64,000 bases of DNA. Origin: Pleodorina starrii (Eukaryota > Chlorophyta > Chlorophyceae > Chlamydomonadales > Volvocaceae). The translations under genes were made by a program, and so were the position numbers. This document shows, one piece after another, positions 12,621 through 23,157 of this stretch. Location of the stretch: contig BRXU01000004.1 of the NCBI GenBank assembly GCA_030267565.1, forward strand, positions 6,259,001-6,323,000. The letters are read 5' to 3'. The notes beneath the pieces were generated by a model, which had not been told where the DNA came from, did no database searches, and saw only the letters and a list, made by a program, of their open reading frames with translations. Every line of letters starts with the position of its first letter. Position 1 is the stretch's first letter.

Positions 12621-15600
12621 GTGGTTGGCGCGTGGGCTGAGGGCGCGGCTGCAATGCCGCAAGAGCCTAACCTTTTCGCATGTCATAGCGGCCATGGGTG
12701 GACAGCTGAGGCAATTCATGGTGTCCTTGTTTCGGCACTTGCCTCTGGACCTGCCACGGAGATTCCGGACGATTCCAACGTAGCAGCGGCAGAAATGCCT
12801 GCTGCTGGTGTGTCAGGCCCAGCCATCACGGCTGTCCAGCGGAATGGTGTTAGTGTGACTGAGAAGGCTGCCAGGTCGTCGTCGTTTTTACTGAACGCAC
12901 CTGATCGCATGGTGGCTCCGTCCATTTTCACCAGACTGCAGACCTTGCTGGGTGTCGTATTTTCGTACGACACCGCATGTAATCCCCACGGCACGAATGC
13001 TCTGTGCTCACGCTTTGCCACACCAGAAACGTTTTACTTGCAAAATGTCGCTGGTGAAGTCCTCTGGTGCTGTGTAGCACCCCAAAACGTGCGTTCCTAT
13101 CAGCAGCACTACGAACGTTGCAAGCGCCAGGACCCACAGCACACGTGTGCACTGTTCGTGGTCCCCAAGTTCCCACACTTGACGCGCTACTTTCAACAGC
13201 TTCGCTACAAGCTCGTTGAAGAACTGCCAGCTGGTACTCAGTTGCTAGTATCAGCAAACGGCAAAGGTGGTGTTGGGCGCCTTCCTATGCCCCCAACCCC
13301 TTACCCCGTACAGCTGTGGTACGATTCTCCAGCAACCGTGGCGTCACTTCAGTCCTTCGACGGCAGCGACACTACGCACTCCATGACGTTCGACTGCCTC
13401 GCTTCCTCGAAGCCGGCGACCGTACTAGTGGATAGCGGCGCCAACACGAAAGGCACCGCTGACGGGTTTGTTCCCAAGGCGTTCATTTCCGCTCTAGGGA
13501 TCACAGCACAACCGTCCAACACAACCTCCGTTCGCCTCGCCGACGGGAAGCCACATCCGCTTCTCGGGGAAGTCAACATTCCCATCAAAATCGGCGCCTT
13601 CAGGGACTCAGTTCGCCTGTTGGTCATGAAGGATGGTATCGGCCCCGCCGGTATCATTCTCGGCACGGATTGGTTGAAACGTCGCAAGGCTCGCATGTGT
13701 TGGAACACGGATACCCTCACCTTGGTCAAAGGCAGCAGGTCAATCGTGTTGCGGCCTAAATACGCACAGGGGCTCTCGGAGCCGGCACGACTCATGAATT
13801 GGGTCACCGCCACCCTGTTTGCAGCGACGTCGGTCGACCTTCTGACTGCGAAACAAGCAGCCAAGTCGATCCGCAAGGGCGCGGACGCGTTCTTGATGCT
13901 CGTACGGCCTGAAACCGACGAGTACCCCGACGCTGGCGGGACAGCACAACCAACACCTGAGGTGGCAACGACTGCAGTCGGCGGGTCCGTTTCAGGACCA
14001 CAGCCACCCGACCTGGTGCCCGATCACCAGCTGCAAGCACTCCTTTCGAAATACAAGGACGTCTTTGCAGAAATTACAGGCATTCGCGAGCAGGACGAGG
14101 GTGTCGAGCACACCATTCCTCTTGTTCCCGGCGCGAATCCTCCAGCAAAACGCGCATATCGCCTGTCACCAGACGAAAGGGCCGAGTGCAAACGGCAAAT
14201 TGCCGACTTGCTGCAGAAGGGTTTCATCGAGCCTTCTAACTCTCCTTTCGGCGCGCCAGTAATTTTTGTCCGTAAACGAGACCCCGACTCTCCAACCGGA
14301 TTCAAATTGCGCATGGTACTCGATTACCGTGAGCTCAACAAAATTACTGTTAAACGGCGTTATCCAATGCCGAATATCCAGGAACTGTTCGATCAGCTTT
14401 CCGGCGCGCGCATCTTCAGCTCCATTGATCTCCAGTCTGGGTATCACCAACTGCGGATCACTAAAGAGGACATTCCTAAAACGTCCTTCATCACACCCGA
14501 AGGGCAATTCGCCTTCAAGGTGTTGTGCTTTGGTTTAACCAACGCACCGGCCACTTTCCAAGCTACGATGAACGCAATGTTTCGCGAACATCTCGGAAAG
14601 TTCGTCCTCGTTTATTTGGACGACTTGCTTGTGTTTTCCAAAACACCTGAGGAACATGTAGTACATCTCCAAACCGTACTTACTATCCTCCAAAAGCAAG
14701 GGTTCAAGGCTAAGCTTACTAAGTGCGCCTTCAACAAGCCTGAGTTGAAGTTTCTTGGCCACATTGTGGGCAGAGACGGCCTTAAAGTGGATGAAAGTAA
14801 AATCCAAGTCATTCGTGACTGGCCGACGCCCACCAACCTGAAGCAGCTTCGCAGCTTCTTAGGTCTCGCCAACTACTTTCGGCGATTCGTTCAGGGATAT
14901 TCCTCCCTGGTGGCCCCGCTTACAGCTATCACGAGCGAAAAACGCGCCTGGCATTGGTGTGACGATTGCCAAACAGCGTTTGATGGCGTCAAGCGTGCAC
15001 TGATCAATGCGCCAGTTTTGGCCCTGCCTGACCTGAACAAACCCTTCGAAGTTTGGTCAGATGCTTCCATTTACGGAACGGGAGCCGTCTTATTGCAAGA
15101 CAACAGAGCAATTGCATACCTTTCTCACCGGTTCACGCCGGCAGAGCGCAATTACACAACCACCGACCAGGAGGCCTTGGGTGTCATTCACGCGTTACAA
15201 GAGTGGCGTTGCTATCTCGAGGGCGCGCCTGATGTGACAGTCGTGACTGACCACCAGCCCTTGACTTACCTGGACTCACTGAAGGCTAACGGCTTGCTCT
15301 CACGCCGTCAAGCTCGGTGGATCTCGTTCCTACAGGACCAGAAAATACATTGGTCCTACAAGCCAGGCAGGATCAACGTGGCCGACCCTCTTAGCCGCAT
15401 TTATGAAGGGGCACCGGAGATGTCCACAGCGGACATGTCTCAACCCCTGGGTCAGCCTATGGTCGCATTACTCTCTCGGTCTGCAATCAGTACTGATATC
15501 CGTAAGCGAATCAGCGCTGGTTACCGGTACGACTCATGGTTCCGGAACAAGACCAACGTAAAACGGTTGCAAAAAGTCAATGGACTGTACTACAGGGGTG

Positions 15601-16976
15601 ACCAGGTGGTGGTCCCCAACGTTGACGCGTTACGCCGCCTGCTTATAGCTGAGCATCACGACGGTGCTGCCAGCGGGCATCGAGGGCCTGAACGCACTCA
15701 GGAGGCGCTTAAACGGGCGTACTGGTGGCCGCGTCTGGACGCAGACGTATCACAGTACGTAAACCGTTGCCCGCAGTGCCAGCGTAACAAAGCCTCCACC
15801 ACGAAGCCGCGTGGGCTGCTGCAACCTTTACCAGTACCCAAACGGGTATGGGGAAGTGTCACACTGGACTTGATCACCCAGCTCCCCACCACAACCTCTG
15901 GTTACGACGCAATTGTTGTGTTTGTGGATCGGCTGAGCAAAATGACCCACTTTGCTCCCACACACACCACGGTTGACGCAGAGGGTGTGGCCCACCTCTA
16001 TATACAGAACGTCTTCCGCCATCACGGGTTACCAGACGATATCGTCTCAGACAGAGGTTCCCAATTCGCGGGAAAATTCTGGGCTGAGATTCAACGTCTG
16101 CTCGGTACGAAGGTACGACTCAGTACCGCTTACCACCCGCAAACTGACGGCCAAACGGAACGCATGAACCGTTTGTTAGAGGAAACCCTTCGACACTATG
16201 TGAATCCCAAACAAGACGATTGGGACCAACATTTACCGTTGATCGAGTTCGCAATCAACAACTCGATGAACAAGTCGATTGGCACGGCGCCCTTCAAACT
16301 ATGGACGCCGCACACGCCACGGGAGCCCGGAAACATCTCTGTTCTCGGCTCCAAGGTTCCTCAGGCGGCATCCTTTGCTAAGGATATGTCAGAAAGGCTT
16401 CAGAGAGCTCGTGCCGCCCTTCAAAAGGCCCAGGACAGGCAAAAGAACGCCGCTGACAAATCCCGGCAGGATGCAACCTTCGCCGTGGGTGACTCCGTTC
16501 TGTTAAGCACAAAGAACATTGCGCTCAAAGGTCCCGGAGCGAAGAAGCTTTACCCCAAGTTCATAGGCCCTTTCACGGTCGAGGCAACCGTGGGAAAGGT
16601 CGCCTATCGGTTAACGCTTCCTCCAGGGTACAAAATACATCCGGTGTTTCACGTATCCTTACTGAAACCCTACCGAAGTTCAGGCGTATACCAACCACCA
16701 CCACCGCAATTCATCGACGATGGTGGCAACGCCTACTGGACAGTGCAAGCTATTATCGACCACCGTGATCGGAAAGTTGGCAACCACACGGTTCGCGACT
16801 TCCTGGTCAAGTGGGAGGGTTACGGCCCCGAGCACAACTCGTGGGAACCCGAGAAATCCCTCCGGGAGGACTCCCTCGTGGAGGAACTCGTCGACCAGTA
16901 CTTGGACGCCCTCGCGGTCAAACCACCGCAACAAATCCGGCGCTCCAAGCGCACACGCAAACAGATCATGCGCTGA
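12621..16976 (+). CDS. Pol polyprotein of the chromovirus (PR-RT-RH-IN-chromodomain)
   Basis: 1,451 residues downstream of and in frame with the Gag TAG, ending at TGA 16974-16976. There is no good own start; the coordinates give the open frame. Domains: residues 88-235 resemble an inactive Dam-like methyltransferase fold; aspartic protease with DSG at 271-273 and ILGTDW at 346-351; RT about 530-760 with D603 and YLDD at 665-668; RNase H about 808-925 (D814, E851, D877, D922); integrase with HHCC (H1013, H1020, C1050, C1053) and DDE (D1083, D1144, E1180); GPF module at about 1316-1350; chromodomain about 1372-1430 with cage-type aromatics W1373, W1398, Y1401. All catalytic residues are present. 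The chromodomain is expected to direct integration to methylated-histone chromatin. Confidence 0.96.
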   Translation: MVGAWAEGAAAMPQEPNLFACHSGHGWTAEAIHGVLVSALASGPATEIPDDSNVAAAEMPAAGVSGPAITAVQRNGVSVTEKAARSSSFLLNAPDRMVAPSIFTRLQTLLGVVFSYDTACNPHGTNALCSRFATPETFYLQNVAGEVLWCCVAPQNVRSYQQHYERCKRQDPQHTCALFVVPKFPHLTRYFQQLRYKLVEELPAGTQLLVSANGKGGVGRLPMPPTPYPVQLWYDSPATVASLQSFDGSDTTHSMTFDCLASSKPATVLVDSGANTKGTADGFVPKAFISALGITAQPSNTTSVRLADGKPHPLLGEVNIPIKIGAFRDSVRLLVMKDGIGPAGIILGTDWLKRRKARMCWNTDTLTLVKGSRSIVLRPKYAQGLSEPARLMNWVTATLFAATSVDLLTAKQAAKSIRKGADAFLMLVRPETDEYPDAGGTAQPTPEVATTAVGGSVSGPQPPDLVPDHQLQALLSKYKDVFAEITGIREQDEGVEHTIPLVPGANPPAKRAYRLSPDERAECKRQIADLLQKGFIEPSNSPFGAPVIFVRKRDPDSPTGFKLRMVLDYRELNKITVKRRYPMPNIQELFDQLSGARIFSSIDLQSGYHQLRITKEDIPKTSFITPEGQFAFKVLCFGLTNAPATFQATMNAMFREHLGKFVLVYLDDLLVFSKTPEEHVVHLQTVLTILQKQGFKAKLTKCAFNKPELKFLGHIVGRDGLKVDESKIQVIRDWPTPTNLKQLRSFLGLANYFRRFVQGYSSLVAPLTAITSEKRAWHWCDDCQTAFDGVKRALINAPVLALPDLNKPFEVWSDASIYGTGAVLLQDNRAIAYLSHRFTPAERNYTTTDQEALGVIHALQEWRCYLEGAPDVTVVTDHQPLTYLDSLKANGLLSRRQARWISFLQDQKIHWSYKPGRINVADPLSRIYEGAPEMSTADMSQPLGQPMVALLSRSAISTDIRKRISAGYRYDSWFRNKTNVKRLQKVNGLYYRGDQVVVPNVDALRRLLIAEHHDGAASGHRGPERTQEALKRAYWWPRLDADVSQYVNRCPQCQRNKASTTKPRGLLQPLPVPKRVWGSVTLDLITQLPTTTSGYDAIVVFVDRLSKMTHFAPTHTTVDAEGVAHLYIQNVFRHHGLPDDIVSDRGSQFAGKFWAEIQRLLGTKVRLSTAYHPQTDGQTERMNRLLEETLRHYVNPKQDDWDQHLPLIEFAINNSMNKSIGTAPFKLWTPHTPREPGNISVLGSKVPQAASFAKDMSERLQRARAALQKAQDRQKNAADKSRQDATFAVGDSVLLSTKNIALKGPGAKKLYPKFIGPFTVEATVGKVAYRLTLPPGYKIHPVFHVSLLKPYRSSGVYQPPPPQFIDDGGNAYWTVQAIIDHRDRKVGNHTVRDFLVKWEGYGPEHNSWEPEKSLREDSLVEELVDQYLDALAVKPPQQIRRSKRTRKQIMR

Positions 16977-16997
16977 TTTGCGGCTCCCTAACGCAAC

Positions 16998-17260
16998 CCC
17001 GGTACGTGCAACCTTCCATGTGTCTCATGGATGAGGTCCGAAATTCAGCGGTCCGCCGCCTAAAGTAAGCCTACCGTTGCCGTACTCGTACGCACAATCT
17101 TTCACGTGTCTCGTGAATGAGGATGGAAATTAAGCAACCGCCTAAAGTACACCTATCATTGTCGTACGTGCCACAACAGCAGCCTGTCACGTGTCTCGTG
17201 ACAGAGGACCGAAATTAAGCGGTTAACACCGCCTAAAGTACGCCTGGTGCTGCTTGCGAC
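16998..17260 (+). ncRNA. Three diverged repeats with covarying hairpins in the chromovirus 3' region
   Basis: Between the Pol stop and the polypurine tract, a unit of about 80 bp occurs three times. Each has a stem with loop TGTCT: TCCATG/CATGGA (17015-17031), TTCACG/CGTGAA (17101-17117) and TGTCACG/CGTGACA (17185-17203). The stem bases change in a compensating way while the loop is constant. Each is followed by a conserved tail (GAAATT.AGC...CCGCCTAAAGTA.RCCT). This pattern indicates selection for RNA structure. A role in packaging, export or translation is inferred. Confidence 0.7.
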
Positions 17261-17539
17261 CGTTCGCGGGACATGTCCCTATGCGAAAAACAAGCACATG
17301 CCTGGACCACGGGAAAAGACCACGCGAAATACCTGGCATACGTGACTGTGCACGGACCACGGGAAACGGCAAGTGGACCCTTGTGAAACCCACCCTTGCC
17401 AAAATGAGCGAGTTCTATCTGGCTTGATCGCTCAAGCACACACGTAATGCCAAGGCATGTTGCTTAATATTGGTTACCTGCGAGATTATGACGTTCCACT
17501 TTCACAAGTGGCACGCTGCTCCCGGGGACGGTTCGCTTC

Positions 17540-17552
17540 AAAGGGGGGGGAG
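17540..17552 (+). promoter_or_regulatory. Polypurine tract of the chromovirus
   Basis: AAAGGGGGGGGAG directly abuts the 3' LTR and would prime plus-strand DNA synthesis. The preceding GGACGGTTCGCTTC is nearly the same as the sequence before the TRIM tract at 7655-7668. Confidence 0.9.
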
Positions 17553-17906
17553 TGTAAGCTTGATTGCACGAACTTAACGCTATTTTAATAGTGTTATATT
17601 GGTCTCACGTCCTGGCGGAGGAACGAGCCAATAAAGTACCTGTTACCTTTCCGTTAGCAGTTGTACTGCGGAATGGTACGCATCTGGAGTACGCATTAAG
17701 GCGTCGCTCTACGTGGAGACGACAGAGAATTACTCTTCAATGTTCTTACACGGTATCTGTTGATACCACCTACTGTGATATGTATCTTATCTATAACACG
17801 CTATTCGGTAAACAATCTACGCTTCCGCATAATAAGAACCGAACTCTAACCCGATCCTCGGTGAGTTACCTTAGAAAGATCCTGGGAAGACTAGTAGAGT
17901 CTTACA
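17553..17906 (+). repeat. 3' LTR of the chromovirus
   Basis: 354 bp, apparently identical to 9920-10273. It is followed by CAGGG and the remaining minisatellite unit. Confidence 0.95.
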
Positions 17907-17931
17907 CAGGGGGCACTGGGCTACCAGGGGG

Positions 17932-18843
17932 CACTAAGGGTGCTGCAAGGACTCAGGCCTGGAGGCAGGTCTCTGGCGCCAAGTATGGTGCCGGTCGCCG
18001 GTGGTGGTTTTTTGGAAGTGGCCTCCCGGTCTCCACCCCAAAGGGCGGTGGAGGGCACACTTTGGGTTGAGCAAGAGGAGATTGTGGCCCTTCATGCCCT
18101 CCCTCCTCATAGGCGGGGGATTCTGCTGAGTCCCCGTTAGAACTGGGTCCCTTAGTGGAAAGGCGGGGAGACTCTACAGGTGTCAGCAGCCCTTGGGCCG
18201 GCGTCAGGCCCGGCGAAGTATGTAAAAGACACACATCCCCTAGGAGTGCCTGAGAGTTAGGGCACTAAATTGGTGACCGAGAGGTCACCAGTTCGATCCC
18301 GGCCTTCGCAGAGGGCTGGGTGACCGATGGGGGCCCTGGTGTGGGAACGAACAGCAGGTGATCGCATGGCTCTTTAGCCATGTCCCTGTCCCCTGCACTG
18401 GTAGAACTCATCACGGTTGAATGTTCAACAATGATGTGTCTGGCATATCTGGGAAAAGTGCGTGCGGGTACCCAGATGTGATCCGAGTGAGACGGAGCCC
18501 AGACACGGAGTGGGTGGGAGAAGCAACCCATCTTAGTCAAAAAGGCGGTCACCGCGGTAATGGGCTGAAAGTACCCGCCGAAGAGGCATCAGTCTGTTCC
18601 CTTAACCCACGCTCGGGCTTACGGTCCAGTGTAAACTTTCTTTTCTTTCTTTTCTTTCTTTCTTTCTTTTCTTTTCTTAAAAGACACACCCACACCCACA
18701 CAACCACACGAAATAGGGGTGAGTGGTAAGGGGTGGGTGGGTGGGTGAGGCCGAGAGCGAGACTCGTTACAGCGCATTGGGTCAGCAGGACAGGCAGGGT
18801 CGGGCTGGAGGACTGCTGCTGTGCGGGCGTACCCCACATCGCA
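17932..18843 (+). repeat. Segmental duplication SD1, copy A (right part, interrupted by a SINE)
   Basis: Matches 59767-60226 (AAGGGTGCTGCAAGGACT... to ACATCGCAAC), with a 455-bp excess made by the SINE and its target duplication at 18235-18689. After 18843 similarity to copy B stops. In copy B this sequence is intron 5 of the isoaspartate methyltransferase gene. Confidence 0.9.
18235..18678 (+). mobile_element. tRNA-derived SINE with LINE-like 3' tail
   Basis: A 444-bp insert flanked by the 11-bp direct repeat AAAAGACACAC (18224-18234 and 18679-18689). The equivalent place in SD1 copy B (about 60056-60066, GAAAGGCACAC) lacks it. The head is tRNA-like: A-box-like GAGTTAGGGC near 18254 and B box AGTTCGATCCC at 18290-18300, preceded by GAGGTCACC as in a tRNA variable loop. 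The 3' end has CCCTTAACCCACGC (about 18599-18612) followed by a (TTTTC)n tail. The same CCTTAACCCACGC block ends the Dualen LINE at about 38130-38143, suggesting that LINE type supplies its reverse transcriptase. Confidence 0.85.
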
Positions 18844-19809
18844 ACCATTTACAAGCGGCTTGCGTGAGTCAAACAGAGCCTTTGTTGCGGCGCGAACGCA
18901 GCCGCTGCGGGAATGCTGCCGGCTGGAGTCGGAACACCTGCATGTACACCGCACGAAGGGCTTGGTGACCAACCGCTTTAACGGTGGACACAGCCTTTCA
19001 TCATGCAAAACCCCAACGGAACGTACAATACACTTGCAAGCACTGAGCTGCCTTCGCCTGCTCCTCTGTAATTAATTAATTCGCCTGCCTCTCCTACTTC
19101 CGACTGTCGCTCGCCAACGCTGGGACCTTGAAACCATTTACAACTGTTGGGACCTTCTGAGTCACAAGGGCGGAATGGATGGGGGAGAATTCCGGGAATT
19201 CATCTATTTTTGGGCGGGGCCCCAGCGCGAAGCGCATATCCTTCCGTACATGCCCATGGAATATCCAATTACCCTCACTTATTAAGAGGCCCCGCCCTGT
19301 CGCCGTAGCGCCTCTAGCGCAGCTAGAGAAGCGGAGGCCTTACCCCATTGGAATGGTGTCCGTCCGTCCGTAGTAGTCCGGTGTAATGCCTTTTTTTTGG
19401 CTTTTCGGTCTTTGTTTCGACATTTCTCATCGCATATTACATTCTGTATTGCAGGATATGCATCCGTACGCATGATCATGCATGTTTTATTTTGTGCTAC
19501 TTTCCGCTGATCGCGGCCGAAGTCGCATGAACGTCTCCGCGCCTGGAAATCATCGCAATCGCTGTCAAAATATTAATGATGGAATTGTGACATGGCGGCG
19601 CGATGTGAATCGCATTGCTATCGTGAAGTAGAATTGCTCGGCTCCGAAACCCCGACGCGTAAAGTGCGTAAGTCTTTTTTGCGTCGCGGAATGTGCTGAT
19701 CTCATATAGATATATCATACAAATCACTTATGTGCGATATTATAACGTAAAACTTGTCAAAGTAAGTCGCCTTGCGATTTGCGAGGAAAATTCGATCGTG
19801 CACTCGCGC
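18844..19809. other. Dispersed-repeat DNA, no gene recognised
   Basis: A 12-bp direct repeat AACCATTTACAA (18843-18854 and 19132-19143) brackets 277 bp that begin GCGGCTTGCGTGAGTCAAAC, a block also seen at about 27079 and 54498 next to both pherophorin copies. A GGGCGGGGCCCCAGCGCGAAGC end motif of the R-type repeats lies at about 19213. The rest is A/T-richer non-coding sequence. Confidence 0.4.
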
Positions 19810-21680
19810 TACTTAGGATGCTGCATAGCATAGCGTAGCGTAGCGTTGCATAGCGTTGCGTAGCGGATCGTAACGAAGCATAGCGGAGCGTATCGCGGAG
19901 CATAGCGTCGCGTCGCGTAGCGTAGCGTAGCGTAGCATAGCGTTGCGTAGCAGATCGTAATGGAGCATAGTGGAGCGTATCGCGGAGCATAGCGTCGCGT
20001 CGCGTAGTTGGCGATTAAAGTCGTGCGCGCCTGCGCAGCGCTCCGCTACGTTCTGCTGCGCTTCGCTACGCTGTCGCTCGCTCGCTCGCTCGGTTTCATC
20101 TTTTTCACGCAAGTCGGCTATTAAAGCCGCGCACGCTCCGCTGCGCTCGGCTCAAACTTAGTCGCCGCTCGTCGCGGCTCGTCGCCGCTCGCGTTGTCAC
20201 CGCTCGTTATTCATTGCCGCTCGCCGCCGCTCGTCGTCGTCACCGCCCGCCACCGCTCGTCGTCGTCGCCGCCCGCCGCCGCTCATCGTCGTCGCCGCTC
20301 GCCACCGCTCGTCGTCGTCGCCGCTCGCCGCCGCCGTAGACTAGCATAGTGAAGCGTAGCGTAACGTCGCGTCGCGTCGGGTAGTGCAGCGCAGCATGCA
20401 AGATCGCATTGCAATGCTATGCAACGCAACACGACGTCGCCTCGTCGCGCCATGTAGCCTAGCGCAGCGTAGCGTAGCATAGCGTTGCGTAGCGGATCGT
20501 AATGGAGCATAGCGGAGTGTAGCGTAGAGCATCGCGGAGCATAGCATAGCGTCGCGTCGCGTCACGTAACGTAGTGTAGCATCACGTCGCGTTGCGTCGC
20601 GTCGCGTCGCATCGCGTCGCGTCGCGTCGTGTCGCGTCGTGTCGCGTCGCGTCGCGTCACGTCATGTAGCCTAGCGTTGCGTAGCGTAGCGTAGCGTAGC
20701 GTAGCATAGCGTTGCGTAGCAGATCGTAATGGAGCATAGCGGAGTGTAGCGTGGAGCATAGCGGAGCGTAGCATAGCGTCACGTCGCGTCACGTAATGTA
20801 GTGTAGCGTCACGTCGCGTACCATAATATAGAGCAGCGTGCACGATCGCATTTCGAAGTGCACGATTGAAGTCGCGCGGGTGCCTTCTAACGTAGCCGTA
20901 GTGTAGCGTAGTGTAGCGTTGCGTAGCGTTGCATAGTGTACCGTAACGTTGCGCAGCATTGTGTAGTGGAGCGTAACAGAGCATAGCGTCGCGTTGCATC
21001 GCCTCGCGTCGCGTAGTGCAGCGCAGCATGCACGATCGCATTGCAATGCTACGCAACGCAACATGACGTCGCCTCGTCGCGTCATGTAGCCTAGCGTACC
21101 GTAGCGTAGCAAAGCGTTGCGTAGTGGATCGTAATGGAGCATAGCGGAGCGTAGCGTGGAGCATTGCGGAGCGTAACATAGGGTCACGTCGCGTCACGTA
21201 ATGTAGTGTAGCATCGCGTCGCGCCGTGTCGCGTCGTGTCGCGTCGCATCACGTCGCGTCGCGTCGCATCGCGCCACATCACGTCATGTAGCGTAGCATA
21301 GCATAGCGTTGCGTAGCGTAGCGTAGCGTAGCATAGCGTAGCGTAGCGTAGCGTAGCGTAGCGTAGCGTAGCGTAGCGTAGCGTAGCGTAGCGTAGCGTA
21401 GCGTAGCGTAGCGTAGCGTAGCGTAGCGTAGCGTAGCGTAGCGTAGCGTAGCGTAGCGTAGCGTAGCGTAGCGTAGCGTAGCGTAGCGTAGCGTAGCGTA
21501 GCGTAGCGTAGCGTAGCGTAGCGTAGCGTTGCGTAGCGTTGCACAGCGTTGTGTAGTGGAGCGTAACAGAGCATACATGATGTCGTGTTGCATCGTGTCG
21601 CGTCGCGTCGCGTCGCGTCACGTCACATCGCATCGCGTCGCGTCGCGTCGCGTCACGTCACGTCACGTCCGCATCCGCAT
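19810..21680. repeat. Pentanucleotide satellite (TAGCG/TCGCG)n
   Basis: About 1.9 kb of 5-bp periodic sequence, with variants GCGTA, GCGTC and GCATA. There is an almost pure (TAGCG)n core at about 21300-21545 and more degenerate flanks. Long open frames on the minus strand (RYATL repeats) follow from the periodicity and are not genes. Confidence 0.95.
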
Positions 21681-21725
21681 CCGCAAGGGGCGCTACGGCA
21701 GCCCGCGGCCCAAAGGGCGCGCGCT

Positions 21726-23157
21726 TGTAGGATTGCCCATGTCCGTGCGTGCGTGTGCCCATGCGTGGGACGTGGGACGTGGGAAGTAATTGGACAAGTG
21801 TGGACTTTCGGCCAACGGAAAGTCTGCATAAGTAAAAGATTACATTCTTTATTGCACGGTAAATTATTTATTGGAACCCAACCTCGTATGAGTAAAAACC
21901 AGTTTGGCAGTCTCCATGGACCGAGGCCGAGGTCAAACCAACACCTCTCGGCCTATAATTAATTCCAGAAGATTCATCGTTCCTTAAGGTGGGATTCTGA
22001 CATGACGGCGTGAAATGAATCTTCGTTTCGGCAAGCAACCAACTATGTTTGCATTGCGAACATTCTTCCCGCGACCACACCACAGCAGCTCTGCTTGCCG
22101 GTCCGATCGTCTTGACGCATATTGCTATTACAAAGGTTGCAAGGAGCAAACCATGAGGGGCAAAATGCTGGTTGTTGGACGCCAAGCCGCCGATGCACGC
22201 ACGATTCATCTGCGGGCCGCCCAACAAGTCCAGTCGGCAACCTAGGGGACTTCTACATTCCCTGTCCTAATGTTAAAGTTGTCAAGCCTCCTCTACGACG
22301 AATACCTCGGTAGCGAAGCCTGTGCACTCTCGTCGCACTCTGGGAAAGGATTTTCTCCGTAATGGTTTTTTTCTCCGTAATGTGCAGTTTGGACGCCGTA
22401 ACCTTCAATTTGCCTAATTTACGGAGTTTGGGGAGCCAGCCAAAGCACATACCATGTTTGTGCAAGTATTCAATACATAGCATTTTTGTAGATACTCAGA
22501 AGTACGTATGAAAGATACATAGCGCAGGCACAGCCCATCACTTTCCATGTACAACTTTTCCGCAAAGACCCTCCGTAGACTCTCCGTAATGCAGTTTGGG
22601 GGTTGCCGGCTTCTCCGTAAACTACAGTTTATATTCCGTAAAATACTCTCCGTAGGGTCTCCGTAGGGTCTCCGTAATGTACGTTGTGATATTACGGAGA
22701 CCCTACGGAGACACTTTACGGAGAACCATCCTCCGTAAAGTGAGGTTACTTTACGGAGAATAGGCACCCCATTTTACGGAGTCTAGACCCCCCCCCTTTT
22801 CCCAGAGTGTCGGCAACTGCACGTCATCATCGCGACCCTCTCAAACAGTTCCGCTGTCCTTCTATTGGCAAGTCAGCCTGCGTGATGTGTAAATGATACA
22901 CTGCATGTCTACTGTCAAGTAACTTCAGCCAATGCGCTGGCCGGAAGAGTTGCACAGTGCCGAGACGGCGCGCGATGCTAAACATGGGGCGGATTGCTGA
23001 AAGCTCTGGCTGTCTATCAGCAGGAATGTTGACACTCTCAAACTTCACGCCCTCGCCGCCCTAGCCCTTCAACTCCACCCGTACGGATTGAACGGGGCCC
23101 CGCCCTTTTTCCGGCTTCAAGGAAGCCGACACCAACCCCTTGTCCATTCCTACCAGG
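21726..23157 (+). repeat. Dispersed repeat family R, copy A (interrupted by a MITE)
   Basis: Similar to copy B (27891-28216) and copy C (31665-32112 plus 36813-37204). It starts near TGTAGGATTGCCCATGTCC and ends past GGGGCCCCGCCCTTTTTCCGGC (about 23095-23116). GGGCGGGGCCCC motifs near both ends of the family suggest a TIR DNA element, which is an inference. It carries the MITE at 22336-22809 and preserves the empty target ACA (22954-22956) of the 4.7-kb transposon. Confidence 0.8.
22336..22809. mobile_element. CACTA-like MITE (474 bp)
   Basis: The terminal inverted repeats are CACTCTGGGAAA at the left and TTTCCCAGAGTG at the right, extending with small differences. A 3-bp target duplication TCG lies at 22333-22335 and 22810-22812. 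Many internal copies of TCTCCGTA/TACGGAGA near both ends look like the subterminal repeats of EnSpm/CACTA elements, and the CACT start and 3-bp duplication fit. There is no transposase frame. Copy C of family R keeps the uninterrupted target at 31960-31962. Confidence 0.85.

Noticed and set aside
18855..19131. Retroposon with 12-bp target duplication AACCATTTACAA
   Set aside because: The direct repeat is real, but the enclosed 277 bp has neither tail nor terminal structure, and part of the flank (GGGACCTT) is itself duplicated; not enough to call an element.
19810..21680. Long minus-strand open frames rich in RYATL repeats
   Set aside because: They follow directly from the 5-bp satellite; there are no start context, splice sites or domain.
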